Source: Mycolicibacterium insubricum
GTDB lineage: Bacteria > Actinomycetota > Actinomycetes > Mycobacteriales > Mycobacteriaceae
Direction: 5' to 3'
NCBI RefSeq assembly: GCF_010731615.1
Contig: NZ_AP022618.1
Location: 2,542,001-2,606,000 of the forward strand
Length of the DNA stretch: 64,000 bases
Made by a program: the position numbers and the translations under genes. The notes under the pieces were generated by a model. It saw nothing but the letters and a program-made list of their open reading frames with translations, was not told the DNA's origin and ran no database searches. How positions within the stretch are numbered: position 1 is the stretch's first letter; each line of letters opens with the position of its first letter. Shown here piece by piece: positions 40,489 through 48,053 of the stretch.

Positions 40489-41766
40489 GTGTCCGCCGCG
40501 CCGAGCCAGTCAGCCCAATCGGGCCTGTCCGCCACCGAGGTGGAGGCTGCCGCGCGCCGGATTGCCGACCTCGTCACGCCCACCCCGCTGCAGCACAGTG
40601 ACCGACTGTCGCAGCTGACCGGTGCCCGGGTCTACCTCAAGCGCGAGGACCTGCAGGTCGTCCGCTCCTACAAGATCCGCGGCGCCTACAACCTGCTCAT
40701 GCAGCTGCGCCCGAGCGAGGTCGCCGCCGGCGTCGTGTGCGCATCGGCGGGCAACCACGCCCAGGGCTTCGCGCTGGCCTGCCGCTCCATGGGTATCCAC
40801 GGCCGGGTCTACGTACCGGCCAAGACCCCGAAGCAAAAGCGCGACCGGATCCGCTACCACGGCGGCGACTTCATCGAACTGATCGTCGGCGGCTCCACCT
40901 TCGACATCGCCGCGGCCGCGGCCGCGGACGACGCCGCGCGCACCGGTGCAACCCTGGTTCCGCCGTACAACGACCTGCGCACCATGGCCGGACAGGGCAC
41001 CGTTGCCGTGGAGATCCTGGAACAACTCGGTCGCGAGCCCAACCTCGTCGTCGTTCCTGTCGGCGGCGGTGGCTGCATCAGCGGCATCACCGCCTACCTG
41101 GCCGAGCGCACCCAGTCGACCGCGGTGCTGGGCATCGAACCGGCCGGCGCGGCGTCGATGGTGGCCGCGCTGGCCGCGGGTGAGCCGGTCACCCTGGAGC
41201 ACGTCGACCAGTTCGTCGACGGCGCCGCGGTGGCCCGTGCCGGTGACCTGCCCTTCCAGGTGCTGTCGGAGGCCGGGGACATGGTGTCGCTGACCACCGT
41301 CGACGAGGGCGCGGTGTGCACCGCCATGCTGGATCTGTACCAGAACGAGGGCATCATCGCCGAGCCCGCCGGCGCGCTGTCGGTGGCCGGACTGATGGAA
41401 GCCGACATCGAACCCGACACCACCGTGGTTTGCTTGATCTCCGGCGGCAACAACGACGTGTCCCGCTACGGCGAGGTGTTGGAACGCTCCCTGGTGCACC
41501 TGGGCCTGCGGCACTATTTCCTGGTCGACTTCCCCCAGGAGCCCGGCGCGCTGCGCGGCTTCCTCGACGAGGTGCTCGGCCCCAACGACGACATCACCTT
41601 GTTCGAGTACGTCAAGCGCAACAACCGGGAGACCGGGGCGGCGCTGGTCGGCATCGAATTGAGCTCTGCCGGAGACCTTCCCGGGCTGTTGGAGCGGATG
41701 AAGACCTCCGAATGCCACATCGAGATGCTCGAGCCCGGAACGCCGGCGTATCGCTATCTGACCTGA
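40489..41766 (+). CDS. ilvA: Threonine dehydratase (biosynthetic)
   Basis: A 425-residue PLP enzyme that deaminates threonine to 2-oxobutanoate, the first step of isoleucine synthesis. The PLP Lys62 is in RSYKIRGAYN. The ligand loops CASAGNHAQGFALA and VVPVGGGGCISGI are present. The C-terminal ACT-like regulatory domain is short (LRHYFLVDFPQEPGALRGFL, about residues 340-425), as in other actinobacterial IlvA proteins, and would give isoleucine feedback. The start is GTG 40489. It lies near ileS, but the two are separately controlled. Equivalent of Rv1559. Confidence 0.95.
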   Translation: MSAAPSQSAQSGLSATEVEAAARRIADLVTPTPLQHSDRLSQLTGARVYLKREDLQVVRSYKIRGAYNLLMQLRPSEVAAGVVCASAGNHAQGFALACRSMGIHGRVYVPAKTPKQKRDRIRYHGGDFIELIVGGSTFDIAAAAAADDAARTGATLVPPYNDLRTMAGQGTVAVEILEQLGREPNLVVVPVGGGGCISGITAYLAERTQSTAVLGIEPAGAASMVAALAAGEPVTLEHVDQFVDGAAVARAGDLPFQVLSEAGDMVSLTTVDEGAVCTAMLDLYQNEGIIAEPAGALSVAGLMEADIEPDTTVVCLISGGNNDVSRYGEVLERSLVHLGLRHYFLVDFPQEPGALRGFLDEVLGPNDDITLFEYVKRNNRETGAALVGIELSSAGDLPGLLERMKTSECHIEMLEPGTPAYRYLT

Positions 41767-41801
41767 GACAGCGCACAGCTGCGGCCAGTACGGTGGGAGT
41801 C

Positions 41802-42491
41802 ATGACCACGTTGCAGAGCCCTGCCGTCGCTACCGTCCTGGATCGGATGTACGCCGAGAGCGGTGCCCAGTTCGAGCAGTTGCGCTCACCGGACTCGCCG
41901 CTGCGCGCCGGGATGAAACGGCTGGCGGGCGCCAGCGCGCAGGAGCGCGCCGACGCCCTGGCCGAGGTGTACATGCCGGTGTCCCCGGAGGCGGGCCGGC
42001 TGCTGTACTCCCTGGTGCGCGCCACGAGACCGGCGGTGGTGGTGGAATTCGGTATGTCCCTGGGTATTTCGGCGATCCACCTGGCCGCCGGGGTCCGTGA
42101 CAACGGGACCGGCCGGGTGATCACCACCGAACTGTCGGCGGTCAAGATCGCCGCCGCCCGCGCGACGTTCGACGAGGTGGGGCTGGCCGAGGAGATCACC
42201 ATCCTCGATGGCGACGCCACCCAGACCCTGGCCGACGTGGACGGGCCGGTCGGGCTGGTGCTGCTGGACGGGTGGAAGGAGCTCTATCTGCCGGTGATCA
42301 AGCTGCTGGAGCCCAAACTCGCCCCGGGTGCGCTGATCCTGGCCGACAACACCAGCCACGCCGAAACCCAGCCCTACCTCGACTACGTACGGGAGCCCGG
42401 CAGCGGCTACGTCAGCGTGAACATCACCGAGAACAAAGGCGGGGACGACCCCGACGGCATGGAGATCACCTGCTGGACGGCCCGGGGCTGA
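41802..42491 (+). CDS. SAM-dependent O-methyltransferase, class I
   Basis: A 229-residue methyltransferase. The SAM-binding motif I is VVVEFGMSLGISAIHLA at about residues 79-95. Motif II is VITTELSAVKIAAARATFDEVGL, and the DGPVGLVLLDGWKELYLPVIKLLEP stretch carries the metal/substrate Asp of the COMT-like O-methyltransferase 3 family. The start is ATG 41802, with GGGAG just upstream. Its end overlaps the end of the facing YeeE gene by 26 bases. The substrate is unknown. Confidence 0.85.
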   Translation: MTTLQSPAVATVLDRMYAESGAQFEQLRSPDSPLRAGMKRLAGASAQERADALAEVYMPVSPEAGRLLYSLVRATRPAVVVEFGMSLGISAIHLAAGVRDNGTGRVITTELSAVKIAAARATFDEVGLAEEITILDGDATQTLADVDGPVGLVLLDGWKELYLPVIKLLEPKLAPGALILADNTSHAETQPYLDYVREPGSGYVSVNITENKGGDDPDGMEITCWTARG

Positions 42492-43929
42492 CGGAACGGG
42501 CCGCCACCGTCGCGGCCAGCACCAGGGCCACGACGATCGCCCACGGCACCAGCACAGCGACCAAGGGCAGCAGCGCGGCGGTCCCGGTGAGCCACGCGGC
42601 GCTCGCCAGCATCGCGACCAACGCCACGGCGGCCACCCCGATCAGGGTGAGGCGGCTGAATCGTCGGCCGGCGACCAGGGCAGGGGCCGGCTGGGTGTCT
42701 ACGGGATGGGTGGCCCAGTCGGCGTCGCGGTACACCAGTCGCGCGGTCAGCACCATCGCCACCAGCACCACGGCGGTGAACACCCAGGCACTTAGCGCCA
42801 GCTGAACACCGCCGCTGAGGATGTGCCCGCTGGCGCACCCGCCTGCCATCCGGGCGCCGAACAACACCAGGAACGACCCACCGAACGCTGCGGCGGCCCG
42901 GCGCCCGGTGCTCGCGCCAAACCGGTTGCGCCACGACGGCGGCAGCACCGGCCGGAAGCCGCCGAACCGGCGGGCGATCAGCACCGCGGACACCAGGCCG
43001 CCGAACATCACCCCGACGTCGGTCAGCGGCTCCCAACCGATGCCGCGAACCACCTCGGCGGTGTAGTCGTAGCCGGGCAGCACCAGCTTGCCGACCAGCC
43101 ACGAATACGTGGTGGACTGGCCGAAGATCTGCCGCAGGAAGATCGCGGCGACGACCAGCGTCGCCACCGAGGCCGCCACGATCAGGATCCGCCGGGCGTA
43201 GAAATCGTCCGACGTCACCAGGTCCTTGTCGCCGGCAGTGCCCCCACCGCCACTGTCGCGGACCAGATCGACGGTCCCTTCCCGCAGGTAGGCGTTGGTA
43301 TCGGCCATCCGGGCGCGGTCGTGCTCATCTAGGCTGCAGCTGCGCAGGTGCCGCAGGCAACTACTGGTGCCGCCGGAGTAGCGGGGCAGGAACAGCAGGG
43401 CGCCGAACATCAGCACCGCGTAGCCGACCGCCACCAGGAACGTCAGTCCCGGCCGGAAGCTGTTGATGTTGCCGGTGACGATCAGATCCCCGTAATTCGC
43501 CGCGTGCACCAGCCATTTTCCGACCGGCGTCTGGTACAGCAGCGTCCAGGCCACCGCGCCCAGCAGTGCGCCGGGAATGGCGTACAGCGCGTCGCGGCGC
43601 CCCTCGCCGAACGCGATCCACTCGGTGCCGGGGAAGTAACCGCTGATCGCGACGCCGATCCCGAACAGCAGGCCGCCGAGCAGCACACCCCACAGGTAGA
43701 GAGGCTTGGGCCCGAAATGCATGGCGAAGCCCAGCGCGTGCAGGCCGTAGAGCAGTACCGCGCCGATCGCGGTGACCGAGGCGAAGCAGCCGATGATCAG
43801 TCGGTCGAGCAGACGTGCGGTGCGGATGACGGTCTCCGGGTTGCCGATGCCCCAGTGTGCGGCCGGAATGCCGAAACCCATCCCGACCAGCAGGCCCACC
43901 CACAGGGGTGCGGTGACACCGATATGCAT
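42466..43929 (-). CDS. YeeE/YedE (TsuA-like) sulfur-compound transporter
   Basis: A 487-residue polytopic membrane protein with two DUF395/sulf_transp repeats. The first half has GMGFGIPAAHWGIGNPETVIRTARLLDRLIIG and GLLFGIGVAISGYFPGTEW. The second has GGLVSAVLIARRFGGFRPVLPP and FGARMAGGCASGHILSGGVQLALSAW, with the conserved Cys of GGCASGH that relays thiosulfate in TsuA. A soluble loop of about 50 residues (SCLRHLRSCSLDEHDRARM) joins the halves. It probably imports thiosulfate or a related sulfur compound. The start is ATG 43929. A CsoR/CstR-like operator lies 28 bases upstream, supporting a link to reactive sulfur. It lies 43 bp after treZ on the same strand. Confidence 0.85.
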   Translation of the reverse strand: MHIGVTAPLWVGLLVGMGFGIPAAHWGIGNPETVIRTARLLDRLIIGCFASVTAIGAVLLYGLHALGFAMHFGPKPLYLWGVLLGGLLFGIGVAISGYFPGTEWIAFGEGRRDALYAIPGALLGAVAWTLLYQTPVGKWLVHAANYGDLIVTGNINSFRPGLTFLVAVGYAVLMFGALLFLPRYSGGTSSCLRHLRSCSLDEHDRARMADTNAYLREGTVDLVRDSGGGGTAGDKDLVTSDDFYARRILIVAASVATLVVAAIFLRQIFGQSTTYSWLVGKLVLPGYDYTAEVVRGIGWEPLTDVGVMFGGLVSAVLIARRFGGFRPVLPPSWRNRFGASTGRRAAAAFGGSFLVLFGARMAGGCASGHILSGGVQLALSAWVFTAVVLVAMVLTARLVYRDADWATHPVDTQPAPALVAGRRFSRLTLIGVAAVALVAMLASAAWLTGTAALLPLVAVLVPWAIVVALVLAATVAARSVSPGPSSR

Positions 43930-43943
43930 GCCGCGCAGTGTAA

Positions 43944-43974
43944 TCAGGAAACCTGAATACCCCCTGGGGTTTTT
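43944..43974 (-). promoter_or_regulatory. CsoR/CstR-like operator and inverted repeat upstream of the sulfur transporter
   Basis: On the plus strand ATACCCCCTGGGGTTTTT (43957-43974) contains ACCCC-CT-GGGGT, the G-tract dyad of CsoR/RcnR/CstR operators. Next to it is TCAGG-AAA-CCTGA (43944-43956), a perfect 5-bp inverted repeat. Both precede the minus-strand transporter start, and a TACACT -10-like box lies between the inverted repeat and the gene. No CsoR-type gene is in the window. Confidence 0.6.
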
Positions 43975-45781
43975 ACTGTGACGGTGTTCTCAGTACCGCG
44001 AACGACTCGCCGGCCAGCACCGTCGCACCCTCGCCGACCTGGGGATCTCCCCAGGCATAAACGATCTCCCCGGTCACCGGCACCGCCACCGGATCCGGGC
44101 CGAAATTGCCGGCGATCGCCAGCGAACCCCGGTGCATCACCAGCCAGCGGGCGTCCTCGTCGAAGTCGACCCGCAGGTGATCGAGCCGGAAGTCCGCCAG
44201 ATCCTCCTCGGAGCGGCGCAGTGCGATCAGCTCCCGGTAGCAGTCGAGCAGCCGGGCATGCGACCCCGATCCCAGCTCCGTCCAGTCCAGTTTCGAGTCG
44301 GCGAAGGTGCGCTCATCCTGCGGGTCGGGGATCTCCTCGGCGTCCCAACCGTGCTCGGCGAACTCCGCGCGGCGCCCGACCCGGGTGGCCTCGGCCAGCT
44401 CCGGCTCCGGATGCGAGGAGAAAAACTGAAACGGGGTCGACGCGGCCCATTCCTCACCCATGAACAGCAGCGCGGTGAACGGGCTCAACAGTGCCAGCGC
44501 CGCACTGAGTGCCAGCTGCCCCTCGCTCAGGTATCCACTCGGCCGGTCACCGGCCGCCCGATTGCCGACCTGGTCGTGCGTGCAGGTGTAGGCCAGCAGC
44601 CGATGCCCCGGAATCGCGGCGGTGTCCAGCGGCCGGCCGTGCCGGCGCCGGCGGAACGACGAGTAGCTTCCGGCATGGAAGTAACCGTTCTTCAAGGTCT
44701 CCGCCAGGGTGGCCAGTGAACCGAAATCGCCGTAGTAGCCGTGGCGTTCGCCGGAGACCGCGGTGTGCAGCGCGTGGTGGATGTCGTCGTCCCACTGCGC
44801 GGTCAGTCCGTAGCCGCCGTCGGCGCGCGGGGTGATGAATCGCGGGTCGTTGCGGTCGCTTTCGGCGATCAACGTCAGTGGACGGCCCAACTGCCCTGCC
44901 AGCGCATCGGTTTCGGCCGCCAGCTCCTCCAGGATGTGTACCGCGGTGGTGTCCACCAGCGCGTGCACCGCATCCAGCCGCAACCCGTCGGCGCCGAAGT
45001 CCCGCAGCCAGCCCAGTGCACAGTCGATGATGTAGCGGCGCACCTCGTCGGAATCGGCGTCGGCGATGTTGATCCCGTCGCCCCACGGGTTGCTGGCCGC
45101 CGACAGGTACGGACCGAACCGCGGCAGGTAGTTGCCCGACGGGCCCAGGTGGTTGAACACCACGTCCAGCAGCACCCCGAGACCGCGGGCATGGGCACCG
45201 CGGATGAACCGCATCAGTGCATCGGGGCCGCCGTAGGGTTCGTGCACGGCGTACCACAACACCCCGTCGTACCCCCAGCCGTGGCTGCCGGCGAACGCGT
45301 TGACCGGCATCAGCTCGACGAAATCGACCCCGAGATTCACCAGGTGATCCAGCCGGTCGATGGCCGAGTCCAGCGTCCCGCCGGGCGTGAACGTGCCGAT
45401 GTGCAACTCGTAGATCACCGCGCCCTCGAGGTGGCGGCCGGCCCAGCCGGTCTCCGTCTCATGCGGGTGACCCCGGCTTCCCCTCGGCTCCGCCGGCGCT
45501 TCGCGACCGCTCCGCCGAGCCTCGCCGGACCACCCGGAAGCCGGTGGCTGCCACAGCGCCGAGGCGGCGTGCACGCCGTCGGGCTGGCGCCGCGACCGCG
45601 GATCCGGCAGCAACGTCGGGTCGTCGTCGAGCAGGAAGCCGTACCGGCTGCCGTCGCCCGCCTCGACCGTCGCGCGCCACCAGTTGTCCTCATCGCGGCG
45701 CATCGGGTGGGCGACCCCGTCGACCTCGACGCGTACCCGCTCGGGCCGCGGCGCCCAGACGGCGAACTCCTGCTCAGCCAT
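43973..45781 (-). CDS. treZ: Maltooligosyltrehalose trehalohydrolase
   Basis: A 602-residue GH13 enzyme that cuts maltooligosyltrehalose to free trehalose and a shortened glucan. Features are the N-terminal immunoglobulin-like domain (EFAVWAPRPERVRVEVDG), GAVIYELHIGTFTPGGTLDSAIDRLDHL, LLDVVFNHLGPSGNYL, the nucleophile region GADGLRLDAVHAL and CTHDQVGNRAAGDRPS. Compared with the roughly 580-residue M. tuberculosis protein there is an in-frame expansion of about 22 residues at 85-106 (rich in Arg, Gly, Glu and Pro), just before the catalytic barrel. It overlaps the treY stop by eight bases and so is translated after treY. Equivalent of Rv1562c. Confidence 0.95.
   Translation of the reverse strand: MAEQEFAVWAPRPERVRVEVDGVAHPMRRDEDNWWRATVEAGDGSRYGFLLDDDPTLLPDPRSRRQPDGVHAASALWQPPASGWSGEARRSGREAPAEPRGSRGHPHETETGWAGRHLEGAVIYELHIGTFTPGGTLDSAIDRLDHLVNLGVDFVELMPVNAFAGSHGWGYDGVLWYAVHEPYGGPDALMRFIRGAHARGLGVLLDVVFNHLGPSGNYLPRFGPYLSAASNPWGDGINIADADSDEVRRYIIDCALGWLRDFGADGLRLDAVHALVDTTAVHILEELAAETDALAGQLGRPLTLIAESDRNDPRFITPRADGGYGLTAQWDDDIHHALHTAVSGERHGYYGDFGSLATLAETLKNGYFHAGSYSSFRRRRHGRPLDTAAIPGHRLLAYTCTHDQVGNRAAGDRPSGYLSEGQLALSAALALLSPFTALLFMGEEWAASTPFQFFSSHPEPELAEATRVGRRAEFAEHGWDAEEIPDPQDERTFADSKLDWTELGSGSHARLLDCYRELIALRRSEEDLADFRLDHLRVDFDEDARWLVMHRGSLAIAGNFGPDPVAVPVTGEIVYAWGDPQVGEGATVLAGESFAVLRTPSQ
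45464..45529. repeat. GC-rich palindromic insertion within treZ
   Basis: This 66-base segment encodes the extra Arg/Gly/Glu/Pro-rich stretch of TreZ. It contains CTCGGC (45483-45488) and GCCGAG (45514-45519) as inverted arms around a CGC-TTC-GCG core. It may be a small mobile palindromic element inserted in frame. Confidence 0.4.
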
Positions 45782-48050
45782 CGGCGCGCTCCAACAGCGC
45801 CACGGCTGCAGCGTCGAACAGCACCGCCAGCGGCACCCGCCCGGACACCGCGCCACCCCCGACCAGATCGGCCCAGCGCCCCGGAGGCAACTCCAATGTG
45901 GTGTTCTCCCAGCCGGTCTGCGCCAGGGCGACGGTCCACCGGGACACCGCGACGACGACGTCGTCACCCCGGGCAAACGACACCAGGTGCGCCGCGCGGG
46001 GCCCGTCGGCGATCAGCGGACGGTACTCGCCGGACAGCAACGACGCCGGACGGCGGCACCGTAACCGCAGCGCCGCGGTCACCACGTCGAGCTTCGGGTG
46101 GCCGTCGGCCAGCGCGGCGCGGCGGGCGGCGAAGTCGACCGGCCGCCGGTTGTCCGGATCGACCAGACTGTCCTCCCACAGCTCGGTGCCCTGATAGACG
46201 TCCGGCACGCCGGGAACGGTGAGGGCCAGTAGCTCCTGTGCCAGCGCGTTGTCGCGGGCGTGCGGGGACAGCTGAGCCACCAGCATGCTCAGCCCGTCGG
46301 CAACCGGTCCAGCGCACACCGCGTCGATCCAGGCGTGCACGGCCGCCTCGAACTCGGTATCCGGATCGGTCCAACTGGTGTGCAGACCGGACTCCCGGAT
46401 CGCCTTCTCGGCGTAGGCGTGCAGCCGGGACCGCAGCTCGTCGTCGACGTTGCCGTCTTCCGGCCACACCCCGAAGATGTTCTGCCACAGGAACAAACCG
46501 GTCATCGGATCGGGGGAGGAGGCCACTTCCTCCCATGCCGCCACCTGGTCGGCCCAGACGTCGGGAACTTGCGACAGCACCGAGATCCGGGCGCGCACGT
46601 CCTCGCCGCGCTTGGTGTCGTGCGTGGTCAGCGTCGTCATCGACGATGGCCAGTACCGGCTGCGCTGCGCCGCGGCGCGGTGGAACTCCGCGGCGCTGAC
46701 GGCGAATCCGCCCGGACTGCAACCGACTTCGTTGCCCGACACCAGCACCGGGTCGCGGTAAAACAGGCAGTCCTCGACCGCCTTCGCCGTCACCGCGCCG
46801 CACAGCTGCTGCAGCCGGGCGGCCGGCTCCGGCTGCTGCACCGCCGCCGACACCAACAGCAGCGGGTCGGCCAGCTCCGGCCGGGCGAGGACCACCTCGG
46901 CGATCACCCGGCCCAGCATCGCCGAGAGCCCGTGGTAGTCGCAGCGGTACACCGGGATCCGGGAGACCAGCGCGACGATCGCCTCGGCCAGCAGCTCGTG
47001 ATCGTGGCCGACGGCGGCGATCACGCACCGGCGCAGCCGCGACAGCTCCGCCGGCAGCGTTTCGGTCGCAGCCGAGCACTTGAGCTCGGTGACCGTCGCC
47101 GCTACCCGGGTCCGATCGAATCCGGCGGCGCCGGCCAGCGCGGTCAGCGCCGGCTCGCCCGCGGGATCGACGAGTACGCCACCGATCTCCCGCAGCGCGT
47201 CGTAGCCGGTGCTGCCCTGGACTGCCAGCGTCGGCTCCAGCGCCTCGTCGGCGGCCAGGATCTTCTCGACCACCAGGTAGGCGTCCGGGCCGACCAGCCC
47301 GCGCAGCCGGTGCAGATACCCGGCCGGATCGGCCAGTCCGTCGGGATGATCGATGCGCAGCCCGTCCACCAGCCCCTCGTCGAACCAGCGGCGCACCTCG
47401 GCGTGGCTGGTCTCGAACACCTCCGGATCCTCCTGGCGCAGCCCGGCCAGATCGGTGATGGAGAAGAACCGGCGATAGCCGCATGCCCCGGTGCGCCAGT
47501 CGACCAGCCGGTAATGCTGTCGGGCGAGCACCTCCACCGGATCGCCACCCCCGGTACCCGCGGCGATCGGAAAGGCCTTGTCCCACAACCGGAGGCGATC
47601 GCCGTCGATTCTCAGCCCGGCCAGATCATCCTCGGATCCCAGCACCGGCAGCACGATCCGGCCCTCATCCAGGGCCCAGTCGATGTCGAAGAACCGGGCG
47701 AACCGCGACGACCGGCCGTGGGCGAGAACGTCGGACCACCACGGGTTGTACTGCGGCAGTGCCACACCCAGGTGATTGGGCACAATGTCGACGATCAGCC
47801 CGATACCCCGGTCGCGCGCAGCCGACGAGAGTCGCGCCAGCCCCTCCGGGCCGCCGAGCGCCGACGACACGCTGGTGGGATCGGTGACGTCGTAGCCGTG
47901 CTCGGAGCCGGGTGCCGCAGTCAGGATCGGCGACAGGTACAGGTGTGAGATCCCGAGGTCGGCGAAGTAGTCCAGCAGGTCGGTGGCCTCGTCGAATCCG
48001 AAGCCGGGCCGCAGTTGCAGACGGTAGGTCGACAACACCGGGAACGCCAT
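45774..48050 (-). CDS. treY: Maltooligosyltrehalose synthase
   Basis: A 758-residue GH13 enzyme that isomerises the reducing-end alpha-1,4 bond of a glucan to the alpha,alpha-1,1 bond of trehalose. Landmarks are VLSTYRLQLRPGFGFDEATDLLDYFADLGISHLYLSP at the N-terminus, GLIVDIVPNHLGV, the active-site strand LVDGLRIDHPDGLADP, VVEKILAADEALE and the C-terminal LTLPGVPDVYQGTELWE region (here LALTVPGVPDVYQGTELWEDSLVDPDNRRPV). ATG 48050 is three bases after the treX stop. It is in the operon treX-treY-treZ. Equivalent of Rv1563c. Confidence 0.96.
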   Translation of the reverse strand: MAFPVLSTYRLQLRPGFGFDEATDLLDYFADLGISHLYLSPILTAAPGSEHGYDVTDPTSVSSALGGPEGLARLSSAARDRGIGLIVDIVPNHLGVALPQYNPWWSDVLAHGRSSRFARFFDIDWALDEGRIVLPVLGSEDDLAGLRIDGDRLRLWDKAFPIAAGTGGGDPVEVLARQHYRLVDWRTGACGYRRFFSITDLAGLRQEDPEVFETSHAEVRRWFDEGLVDGLRIDHPDGLADPAGYLHRLRGLVGPDAYLVVEKILAADEALEPTLAVQGSTGYDALREIGGVLVDPAGEPALTALAGAAGFDRTRVAATVTELKCSAATETLPAELSRLRRCVIAAVGHDHELLAEAIVALVSRIPVYRCDYHGLSAMLGRVIAEVVLARPELADPLLLVSAAVQQPEPAARLQQLCGAVTAKAVEDCLFYRDPVLVSGNEVGCSPGGFAVSAAEFHRAAAQRSRYWPSSMTTLTTHDTKRGEDVRARISVLSQVPDVWADQVAAWEEVASSPDPMTGLFLWQNIFGVWPEDGNVDDELRSRLHAYAEKAIRESGLHTSWTDPDTEFEAAVHAWIDAVCAGPVADGLSMLVAQLSPHARDNALAQELLALTVPGVPDVYQGTELWEDSLVDPDNRRPVDFAARRAALADGHPKLDVVTAALRLRCRRPASLLSGEYRPLIADGPRAAHLVSFARGDDVVVAVSRWTVALAQTGWENTTLELPPGRWADLVGGGAVSGRVPLAVLFDAAAVALLERADG

Positions 48051-48053
48051 GGG

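Noticed and set aside
40481..40489. TATACC just before the ilvA GTG as a promoter.
   Set aside because: It is only one or two bases from the start codon, too close to serve as a -10 for a message beginning at or before that codon.
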